In this document: positions 1 to 5,691 of the stretch, in pieces
Layout of the letters: each line of letters begins with the position of its first letter
Position numbering within the stretch: the stretch's first letter is position 1
DNA from: an uncultured Clostridia bacterium
GTDB taxonomy: Bacteria > Bacillota > Clostridia > Oscillospirales > Acutalibacteraceae
NCBI GenBank assembly: GCA_937919155.1
Contig: CALFPM010000161.1
Location: 1-10,065, forward strand
Direction of reading: 5' to 3'
DNA length: 10,065 nucleotides
Program-made: the position numbers and the translations under genes
The notes under the pieces: generated by a model
The model's input: the letters and a program-made list of their open reading frames with translations, nothing else
Database searches by the model: none
Told to the model about the DNA's origin: nothing

Positions 1-2
1 TC

Positions 3-716
3 TACAAGGGTTACTGCACGCTTGACTGGAGCAAATTTGCGTATCAGCGCGGTCCGTTCCTGCTCGGTGAAGCGCATCCCCGTCTGATCGCACACGATAC
101 CGCGCTTCGTGCCCAGAGATGGCGGTTCCTGCAGGGACAGTGGATGCAGTACGGCGGCGCGGCACAGAAAATGACACAGCTCATCCACGAACTCGATCCG
201 GAAGGTAAGGTCGCTCTCAGTATGGCAGGGATGTTTGACGACGGCATCTGGTTCCCCGAGGCGGTTACGGCGCATAGGTTCTGGAATTCGGACGGTACCT
301 ACGAACGCACCATGCGCGAAGTATACCTGAAGCCGTTCGAACACTGCTTCAAGGACGGCGGCGCAATGTCCGTCATGGCGGCATACAACAGCTGGGAAGG
401 CATTCCCTGTTCCGCAAACGAACGTCTTCTGACCGAAATTCTCCGCGGCGAATGGGGTTACAATGGCAACATTATGACCGACTGGTGGATGCGCTCATCG
501 GCATCACCCGAATTCCCCTCAATCCGTGACCAAGGCTACAGAGTCAGGGCAGGCGTTAATGTGCTTATGCCCGGCGGCGGCAGAACAGGCAAACGCAAAC
601 CTGACGGCACATTGCTGAAAACACTCGGAAAGCCTGACGGCATCACTCTCGGCGAGCTTCAGCAAAATGCAATTCACGTTCTGAATTTTGTTATGAACAG
701 CAGTGCAATGAAATAA
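3..716 (+). CDS. GH3 family beta-glycosidase, C-terminal part (5' end outside window)
   Basis: The reading frame is open from the first full codon at base 3, so the start lies upstream; 237 residues are visible. GH3 enzymes hydrolyse beta-linked glucosides or xylosides with retention. The run MSVMAAYNSWEGIPCSANE, then LLTEILRGEWGYNG, then NIMTDWW matches the GH3 catalytic-barrel signature. The Asp codon at 480-482 (in MTDWW) is the expected nucleophile. RAGVNVLMPGG and the final ITLGELQQNAIHVLNFVM match the end of the barrel domain. The protein stops about 75 residues after the nucleophile, right before a strong terminator, so the barrel must be the last domain. This is the inverted order (sandwich domain first) known in some clostridial GH3 enzymes. 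Where most GH3 proteins carry a KHF sugar-binding motif, this one reads AHRF. GC is about 55-60%, above the neighbouring genes. Exact substrate cannot be told. Confidence 0.85.
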   Translation, partial: YKGYCTLDWSKFAYQRGPFLLGEAHPRLIAHDTALRAQRWRFLQGQWMQYGGAAQKMTQLIHELDPEGKVALSMAGMFDDGIWFPEAVTAHRFWNSDGTYERTMREVYLKPFEHCFKDGGAMSVMAAYNSWEGIPCSANERLLTEILRGEWGYNGNIMTDWWMRSSASPEFPSIRDQGYRVRAGVNVLMPGGGRTGKRKPDGTLLKTLGKPDGITLGELQQNAIHVLNFVMNSSAMK

Positions 717-720
717 GAAA

Positions 721-755
721 AAGGCTTGAACAGGTTTCTGTTCAAGCCTTATTTT
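721..755. terminator. Bidirectional intrinsic terminator between GH3 gene and pheT
   Basis: A perfect 12-bp stem (721-732 AAGGCTTGAACA, 739-750 TGTTCAAGCCTT) closes a 6-base loop. On the + strand it is followed by ATTTTTAT, on the - strand by TTTTTCTTATTT. It starts 4 bases after the GH3 stop and abuts the pheT stop codon (755-757), so it serves both converging genes. Confidence 0.9.
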
Positions 756-3115
756 TATGCTCTGAGAGTTACGCCGATGTTTGCGAGATTTGCAAGGATT
801 GTGTCAATCCAACCCTGGACTTCTTCCATTTCAAGAGTTCTGTCCATTGCAGCAAACACAAGACGAACCGTAATGCTCTTTATGCCGTCTTTTTCATAAG
901 TATCGATTACCTTTGAACTGTCAAGCTCTGCAAGGTTGAGAGCGTTCCAGCAAGCGGCAATATCAGAATACTTTGTGTTTTCTGCAAGAACAAGCGACAG
1001 GTCATAATAAGTTGACTGCTGTGTGCTGGGTTCGCAGAAAAGAATTGAGTTTGCATCGATTGCGCTGAAATTATCCATATCAATTTCAAAGCAGACTGCA
1101 GCAGCTGTCTTATCAAGCTTTGCACGGCTTGAAGGATGAAGTGCGCAAAGAACACCAACCTTCTTGCCGTCAATAAGAATTTCAGCAGTATTCTTGGGAT
1201 GCTGCCAAGCGTGCTCGGGAGCAATCTTTGCGTAGCCTGCCTGCTTCTGCTTGATGTTACCGACAAGACAGTTGATAATTTCAACGGCCTTGAGATATGC
1301 TGCCTTTTCGTTGCCGCTCTTATCATAAATAACAGCGCCGAGGCGATTTCTTTCGTTGCAAAGTCCGTTAACTGTTCCGTCAACCACTCTGCCGATTTCG
1401 AAAATGCTGTATTTATCAGCAAAGTCCTTGTTTTCCTGTGCCATAACAAGAAGTGTGGGAAGCATTGAGTTGCGGAGAACACCGTTATCGGAGCTTTCAA
1501 TATTGAGAACCTTTACGTTATCCTCAACTTCAATTCCGAGCTTCTTGAACTTTCTGCCGTCACACCACACATATGAGTGAACCTCGTGGAAGCCATACTT
1601 CTTGACAAGGATATCTTTGATTTCCGAATCTTCAAGTCTTGCATAGTCATTGGGAACAGGCTTAAGAGGACTTGCTGTTGTTGAAATCTTAAAGTTATCG
1701 TAGCCGTAAATACGGGTGATTTCTTCAATGATATCAGCCTTGATTGTAACATCCTTTGTTGCGCGCCATGAGGGAACTTTAACGGTATATTCACCGTCAA
1801 CGCAATCAACCGCAAAGCCAAGAGCTGTGAGGGTTTTTGTTATCTGCTCATCGCTGATATCAATACCTGTGTAGCGGTCAACATATTTCTTATCGAATGA
1901 AAGGCTGATTTCGGGATATTTTCTCACATACTTATCGGTAAGCTTTGATGCGACTCTTGCGCCGCTGTCAATATCCTTGACAAGCTTTACGAATCTGCCA
2001 ACTGCATCGAGAGTAAGCTCGGGGTCAAGCATTTTCTCATATCTTGCGCTGGCGTCCGTTCTGTGACCGAGTCTTGATGATGACTTACGGATGCTTACGC
2101 CGTCAAAGTTTGCACTTTCAAGCACAACGGAGCCTGTGTCCTCAACGATTTCCGACTCAAGACCGCCCATGATGCCTGCAATACCTACGGGGATATCGCC
2201 GTTGCAAATCATAAGGGTTTCTTCATCAATTTCTCTTTCAACACCGTCAAGTGTCTTGAATGTTGTTTTCTCCTTGGGAGTTGTGACAACGATGTTATCA
2301 ATTGCACTGCCTGCAAAAGCATGAGTAGGCTGACCGATTTCAAGCATAATGTAATTTGTTACGTCTGCAAGAAGATTGATGCCTCTCATACCGCAGTAGA
2401 AAAGACGGATTCTCATTTCAAGAGGACTCTTGTTCTTTGTGATGTTATCCATCTTGATGCAGGAATATCTGTAAACAAGATCTTCTCTGCCGATTGTTAC
2501 ATCAACGGCTTCATCGCCGTCATATGAAAGGTCACCCATTTCGAGAGGCTTAAGATCTCTGCCAGCAAGAGCGGCAAGCTCTCTTGCGATGCCGTAGTGA
2601 CCCCAGAGGTCAGGACGGTTTGTGAGTGACTTGTTATCAACTTCAAAAATAATATCATCAATGGGGAAGATATCCTTGATGCTTGTGCCGTTCTTAAGTG
2701 AGGGGTCAAGCTCCATAATGCCTGCATGGTCATCGCTGATTCCGAGTTCTTTTTCGGAACAGCACATACCCTCAGACTCAAAGCCTGCAACGGTTGCAAT
2801 GTTGATTTCACCGCCACATACTCTGCCGCCTGCAAGTGCAAGAGCAACCTTCTGACCGACCGCAACATTAGGTGCACCACAAACGATGTTGCAAACCTTT
2901 TCACCTGCATCAACCTTGAGAAGATGAAGTTTCTTTGAGTTGGGATGATTTTCAACTGAAAGAATTTCGCCGACAACAACCTTGTCGATGTCCGCGCCCT
3001 TTTCAATAATATCTTCAACCTCAGCGGTTGCAAGAGTGAAGCTCTCAATGAGCTTTTTAATATCTATTCCGTCAAGGTCAACATAATCTTTAATCCAGTT
3101 AATTGATACAAACAT
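755..3115 (-). CDS. pheT: Phenylalanyl-tRNA synthetase beta subunit
   Basis: 786 residues, normal length for a bacterial PheT. With PheS it forms the cytoplasmic alpha2-beta2 enzyme that charges tRNA-Phe. The N-terminus MFVSINWIKDYVDLDG is typical. An EMAP/OB-fold tRNA-binding domain follows (about residues 42-150, VVVGEILSVENHPNSKKLHLLKVDAG). Next comes the B3/B4 editing region (about 210-380, with NRPDLWGHYGIARELA just before it). The B5 domain is at about 403-475, ending in DIIEEITRIYGYDNF. The last 93 residues (about 694-786) are the FDX-ACB anticodon-binding domain (STYYDLSLVLAENTKYSDI). The ATG is preceded by AAGGAGG at 3124-3130, inside the end of pheS, with 8 bases of spacing. Only 3 bases separate it from the pheS stop, so the two are co-transcribed and probably translationally coupled. 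Expression is set by the T-box upstream of pheS. Confidence 0.98.
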   Translation of the reverse strand: MFVSINWIKDYVDLDGIDIKKLIESFTLATAEVEDIIEKGADIDKVVVGEILSVENHPNSKKLHLLKVDAGEKVCNIVCGAPNVAVGQKVALALAGGRVCGGEINIATVAGFESEGMCCSEKELGISDDHAGIMELDPSLKNGTSIKDIFPIDDIIFEVDNKSLTNRPDLWGHYGIARELAALAGRDLKPLEMGDLSYDGDEAVDVTIGREDLVYRYSCIKMDNITKNKSPLEMRIRLFYCGMRGINLLADVTNYIMLEIGQPTHAFAGSAIDNIVVTTPKEKTTFKTLDGVEREIDEETLMICNGDIPVGIAGIMGGLESEIVEDTGSVVLESANFDGVSIRKSSSRLGHRTDASARYEKMLDPELTLDAVGRFVKLVKDIDSGARVASKLTDKYVRKYPEISLSFDKKYVDRYTGIDISDEQITKTLTALGFAVDCVDGEYTVKVPSWRATKDVTIKADIIEEITRIYGYDNFKISTTASPLKPVPNDYARLEDSEIKDILVKKYGFHEVHSYVWCDGRKFKKLGIEVEDNVKVLNIESSDNGVLRNSMLPTLLVMAQENKDFADKYSIFEIGRVVDGTVNGLCNERNRLGAVIYDKSGNEKAAYLKAVEIINCLVGNIKQKQAGYAKIAPEHAWQHPKNTAEILIDGKKVGVLCALHPSSRAKLDKTAAAVCFEIDMDNFSAIDANSILFCEPSTQQSTYYDLSLVLAENTKYSDIAACWNALNLAELDSSKVIDTYEKDGIKSITVRLVFAAMDRTLEMEEVQGWIDTILANLANIGVTLRA

Positions 3116-3118
3116 TGC

Positions 3119-4198
3119 TTATGCCTCCTTGCTTTCTTCGGGTCTTGTGAATGATTTTTCAGTAAACTGTGAAAGTGATTTAAGGTTACCGCTGTTGAAA
3201 ACGCGGATATCCTTGACACCGTATGTCATCATTGCAAGTCTTGTCATGCCAAGACCGAAAGCAAAGCCGATATACTTTTCAGGGTCAATTCCTGCAGCGG
3301 TAAGAACATTGGGATGAATCATACCGCAGGGGCAAAGCTCAAGCCAACCTGAATCCTTGCAGGAGGGGCAACCCTTACCCTTACAGATTGTGCACTGAAT
3401 ATCAAGCTCAAAACCGGGTTCAACGAAGGGGAAGAAACCGGGACGGAGTCTGACGGTGATATCCTTCTGGAACACTTCTGAAAGCATTGTTTTCATAAAG
3501 TAGATAAGGTTTGAAATTGAGATATCCTTATCAACCATCATACCTTCCATCTGGAAGAATGTGTTTTCGTGGCAAGCGTCAATCTTCTCGTTTCTGAAGC
3601 ATCTGCCGGGGAAGATTGCGCGGATGGGATTGCCGTTTTCAAGATTCTGAGCATACTTGCGAAGAATTGTGTTCTGAGCGGCAGAAGTGTGTGTCTTGAG
3701 AAGCTGTCCCGTGCTCAGGTAATAGGTATCCTGCATATCTCTTGCAGGGTGATGCTTGGGGATATTGAGAGCCTCAAAGCAGTTGTAGTCATCAGTGATT
3801 TCCGAATAGTCCTCAATGGTAAAGCCCATGCTGAGGAAAATGTTCTCAACTCTGCGGCGAGTGAGGGTGATGGGATGGTATGAGCCGAGGTCTGCATCTG
3901 TGGGCATTGATTCATCGTAGCTTTCTGCAGCATCGATGAGTTTCTGCTCCTCAAGTGCCTTAAGCTCAACGATTTTAGCAGCAATGGCGCCTTCAATAAA
4001 CTGCTTTGTTTCGTTTATTATCTGACCTGCCTCTTTCTTCTGGTCATTGGGTACGTTGCGGAGCTCCTGCATAAGAGCCGCAACAGAGCCTTTTTTGCCG
4101 AGGAATTCGATTCGGAGCTGTTCAACCTCTGCGGTCTGTGTAACAGCTGCAATCTTTGCCTCAAAAAGCTGCTTGAGTTCAAGTGATTTCTGAGTCAT
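3119..4198 (-). CDS. pheS: Phenylalanyl-tRNA synthetase alpha subunit
   Basis: 359 residues. This is the catalytic subunit of PheRS. An N-terminal coiled-coil (about 1-90) is followed by the class II core. Motif 1 lies around YHPITLTRRRVENIF (107-121). HPARDMQDTYYL (150-161) and FRNEKIDACHENTFFQMEG (201-219) form the motif 2 region. GFAFGLGMTRLAMM (311-324) is motif 3 with its invariant Arg320. Ala313 in GFAFG is the residue that restricts the amino acid pocket to Phe. Motif 3 reads GMTR where many homologues have G-x-E-R. Residues 269-291 carry six cysteines (269, 272, 277, 280, 289, 291). The first four match the Cys-rich insert of Gram-positive PheS, and the last two (ELCPCGM) replace the more usual ILGAGM. 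The ATG follows AAAGGA (4210-4215) by 11 bases. First gene of the T-box-controlled pheST operon. Confidence 0.98.
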   Translation of the reverse strand: MTQKSLELKQLFEAKIAAVTQTAEVEQLRIEFLGKKGSVAALMQELRNVPNDQKKEAGQIINETKQFIEGAIAAKIVELKALEEQKLIDAAESYDESMPTDADLGSYHPITLTRRRVENIFLSMGFTIEDYSEITDDYNCFEALNIPKHHPARDMQDTYYLSTGQLLKTHTSAAQNTILRKYAQNLENGNPIRAIFPGRCFRNEKIDACHENTFFQMEGMMVDKDISISNLIYFMKTMLSEVFQKDITVRLRPGFFPFVEPGFELDIQCTICKGKGCPSCKDSGWLELCPCGMIHPNVLTAAGIDPEKYIGFAFGLGMTRLAMMTYGVKDIRVFNSGNLKSLSQFTEKSFTRPEESKEA

Positions 4199-4230
4199 TT
4201 TTATATCAATCCTTTCATAATTTACAAAAT

Positions 4231-4258
4231 AAAAAATCCCCCGTCAGAAGACGAGGGA
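4231..4258 (-). terminator. T-box attenuator terminator ahead of pheS
   Basis: Read on the - strand, UCCCUCGUC (4258-4250), loop UUCU, GACGGGGGA (4245-4237) gives a 9-bp stem with one U-G pair, followed by six U (4236-4231). The 5' half CGUCCCU is also the partner of the T-box AGGG, so the two structures are mutually exclusive. Confidence 0.93.
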
Positions 4259-4474
4259 CGAATTAATTCCGCGGTACCACCCTGCATTCACGGCAAGCCG
4301 TGCGCTTTGAAACCCGTAACGGAGGCAACCGTTGCACCCTACTGAAATTTCAGGCGCACCGCTAACGGGTGAACTTCAGACATCTTATCTCATAATCCGC
4401 TTCCAGCCGATGACGGATTTTCTCTGGAATGAGCATCGGAGCTTACTCTCCCGATCATTGCGTTTTTATATATC
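4231..4474 (-). promoter_or_regulatory. T-box riboswitch (tRNA-Phe specific) in the pheST leader
   Basis: Transcribed leftward ahead of pheS. The hallmark T-box AGGGTGGTACCGCGG occupies 4283 down to 4269. Its bulge UGGU (4279-4276) can pair with a tRNA 3' end ACCA, as expected for tRNA-Phe with A73. Stem I starts near 4465: GGGAGAGTAA supplies the AGUA half of the S-turn, and TCTGAAGTTCACCC (4380-4367) supplies the GAA half. The codon following the S-turn half is UUC (4373-4371), a Phe codon, followed by the conserved purine A. CCAGAGAA and GGAAGCGG are the distal-loop elements. Known T-box logic: uncharged tRNA-Phe stabilises the antiterminator, while charged tRNA lets the terminator at 4231-4258 form. 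Specifier assignment was made by eye; folding was not computed. Confidence 0.95.
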
Positions 4475-4480
4475 CATAGC

Positions 4481-4509
4481 ATTTTAGCATAAGGATGTAA
4501 AAAATGCAA
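4481..4509 (-). promoter_or_regulatory. Sigma-A promoter of pheST
   Basis: TTGCAT (4509-4504), 17-base spacer, TAAAAT (4486-4481) on the - strand. Expected transcript start is near 4474, which gives a leader of about 275 bases that contains the whole T-box. No terminator is visible between this promoter and the upstream secreted-protein gene, so some read-through from that gene is possible. Confidence 0.8.
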
Positions 4510-4527
4510 GTATTTGAAAAAATAAAA

Positions 4528-5037
4528 TTAGAAAGGATTATAAATTCTAAACAAAGATGTCAACAAATAAAAAATTTCTGCCACAGACGGAATGTAAAAA
4601 TATGACAAATTAAAATTGCCCGAATAATTAATACCGTTTTTAAATCCGTCAATTACTATCGTTTTTATATTAATGCCCGGAGTTTTGATTTCCATAGTGT
4701 CAAACAAACCATAATAGACATAAAAATCACCTGCAACATATTCTGAAAAATCATTATCCGATCTCTCTAATGTGACTTTTTCGCTTGTACCATCTGAATA
4801 TGTTATTTTAATGATACTACCTTCCAAAAAAGGACCAAAACCCGCAAAGGAAACAAAACTTTTCAAAGGTCGGTAAATTACAGAAACTTCAACATCTTCG
4901 CAAGGTGGAAGAGTTGGCATAAACCCTTCATTATATCCGGGTTCTTCAATGTTTTCTTCAGCCGAAGCAAATACAGTTAATGAACAAAGACACATCGCAA
5001 AAACAAGGACAACCAACAAAAGCTTTTTGATTTTCAT
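4528..5037 (-). CDS. Small secreted protein of unknown function
   Basis: 169 residues; I do not recognise a named family. A clear signal peptide is present: KIKK, a hydrophobic core at 6-23, then ASA at 24-26 with probable cleavage before Glu27. The mature part is beta-rich in look. It contains EVSVIYRPLKSFVSF and IKITYSDGTSEKVTL (76-90), a pattern common in bacterial Ig-like surface modules. The last 25 residues are hydrophobic and aromatic (YIPSVAEIFYLLTSLFRIYNPF) and could insert in, or lie against, a membrane. GC is roughly 30-40%, well below pheST and ligA. The start has AAAGGAAG about 8-10 bases upstream and a near-perfect promoter. It is divergent from a small Cro/CI regulator with which it shares a control region; regulation by that protein is inference. 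Confidence 0.8.
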   Translation of the reverse strand: MKIKKLLLVVLVFAMCLCSLTVFASAEENIEEPGYNEGFMPTLPPCEDVEVSVIYRPLKSFVSFAGFGPFLEGSIIKITYSDGTSEKVTLERSDNDFSEYVAGDFYVYYGLFDTMEIKTPGINIKTIVIDGFKNGINYSGNFNLSYFYIPSVAEIFYLLTSLFRIYNPF

Positions 5038-5065
5038 AGAGGTTTCTTCCTTTCATTTTTATTTA

Positions 5066-5094
5066 ATTATACTCGTTTTATCGATAATTGTCAA
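5066..5094 (-). promoter_or_regulatory. Consensus sigma-A promoter of the secreted-protein gene
   Basis: TTGACA (5094-5089), 17-base spacer, TATAAT (5071-5066) on the - strand: both hexamers match consensus exactly. The -35 box overlaps the -35 box of the opposing regulator promoter by five bases, and the spacer contains a palindrome (5078-5087). Confidence 0.9.
5078..5087. promoter_or_regulatory. Palindromic candidate operator
   Basis: TTATCGATAA is a perfect 10-bp palindrome inside the spacer of the leftward promoter and directly next to the -35 box of the rightward one. A dimeric HTH protein bound here would block both. Assignment to the adjacent regulator is inference from position only. 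Confidence 0.4.
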
Positions 5095-5116
5095 TAGTAA
5101 GAGCATAAAATATAAT
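5088..5116 (+). promoter_or_regulatory. Sigma-A promoter of the small HTH regulator
   Basis: TTGTCA (5088-5093), 17-base spacer, TATAAT (5111-5116). Expected start of transcription is around 5123, which falls on the ribosome-binding site AGGTG (5122-5126), so the mRNA would have a very short leader. Confidence 0.8.
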
Positions 5117-5132
5117 TTACTAGGTGATAAAA

Positions 5133-5333
5133 ATGATAACTTACGAGCCTTTTTATGAAACAATGAAGCTCAAAGGCATAACCACATACAAATTAATAAA
5201 AGATTTCAACGTAAGCCGCAGTCTGATTGACCGCCTTAAGCACAACAAACCTATCAGCACGGTAACTCTTAATGACCTTTGTAAAATTCTTGACTGCACT
5301 CCTACTGAAATAATAAGATACACAAAAGATTAA
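5133..5333 (+). CDS. Small Cro/CI-type (XRE) HTH regulator
   Basis: 66 residues, essentially only a DNA-binding domain. TTYKLIKDFNVSRSLIDRLKHNK (about 17-39) fits helices 2-3 of the lambda-repressor-like fold. TVTLNDLCKILDCTPTEII (43-61) is the typical closing part of such small regulators. I chose ATG 5133 over the in-frame GTG at 5124, because AGGTG (5122-5126) is the ribosome site 6 bases before the ATG and the predicted transcript begins at about 5123. There is no effector or oligomerisation domain, so it probably binds as a simple dimer. The adjacent palindrome and interlocked promoters suggest autoregulation and control of the secreted-protein gene (inference). Confidence 0.88.
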   Translation: MITYEPFYETMKLKGITTYKLIKDFNVSRSLIDRLKHNKPISTVTLNDLCKILDCTPTEIIRYTKD

Positions 5334-5367
5334 CCGCCATTCACAGATTGTGAACAGCGGTTTTTTT
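5334..5367 (+). terminator. Intrinsic terminator of the HTH regulator gene
   Basis: CCGC-CA-TTCACA, loop GAT, TGTGAA-CA-GCGG (5334-5360), interrupted by one 2x2 internal loop and followed by TTTTTTT (5361-5367). It starts directly after the stop codon. The hairpin overlaps the last codons of the opposing GcvH-like gene; on that strand the following tract (TTAATCTTTT) is weaker but may also terminate. Confidence 0.85.
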
Positions 5368-5691
5368 ATATTCATTTTCACTCATCAAGGGCAGCGGATA
5401 CGAAACACACGAAAATTCTGCAAGCCACACATTGTTTTCAAGCAAAAGCTGAGGTTTTTCAAGCACTTCATCATTAACTCGCAAAACTCTGCCGCTGACG
5501 GGAGCGATTATATCAAACCAATCGCAGGATTCAACATCACCCATAACTTCCCCTGCCCTGATTTCATCATCTTCATCGCAAAGGTTGATTATAAAATTTT
5601 TGCAAATTCTGTTTCGGAGATAATCGGTTATTCCGATTTTTGCTCCGTTTTCGGTTTTTTCAACCCAACAATGGTCTTTGGAATATCTCAT
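5341..5691 (-). CDS. GcvH-like protein without the lipoyl lysine
   Basis: 116 residues with the glycine-cleavage H-protein fold signature. YSKDHCWVEKTENGAKIGITDYL (3-25) matches the H-protein YTxEHEWV...VGITdyA start. EIRAGEVMGDVES (43-55) and IIAPVSGRVLRVND (61-74) match the hammerhead flanks, and VLEKPQLLLENN...WLAEF (76-93) matches the end. In true GcvH the hairpin reads ESVKA and the Lys carries lipoate. Here it reads ESCDWFD (54-60), one residue shorter, with no Lys between 54 and 67, so it cannot be lipoylated in the usual way. The C-terminal 20 residues are extra. Its ATG overlaps the ligA TGA (ATGA, 5688-5691), so it is translated by coupling from the ligA mRNA. No gcvT, gcvP or lipoate ligase lies nearby. 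Function unknown; a scaffold or binding role is speculation. Confidence 0.8.
   Translation of the reverse strand: MRYSKDHCWVEKTENGAKIGITDYLRNRICKNFIINLCDEDDEIRAGEVMGDVESCDWFDIIAPVSGRVLRVNDEVLEKPQLLLENNVWLAEFSCVSYPLPLMSENEYKKTAVHNL

Noticed and set aside
907..1500. Another long - strand frame within pheT (197 codons)
   Set aside because: Out-of-phase shadow of the PheT C-terminal half; no ribosome site or recognisable motif.
2497..3048. Long open frame on the - strand in a second phase within pheT (183 codons)
   Set aside because: It lies wholly inside pheT in another phase, has low-complexity Leu/Ser/Arg content and no family motif; a shadow frame.
5124..5132. GTG start for the HTH regulator
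   Set aside because: The GTG is part of the AGGTG ribosome-binding site for ATG 5133.
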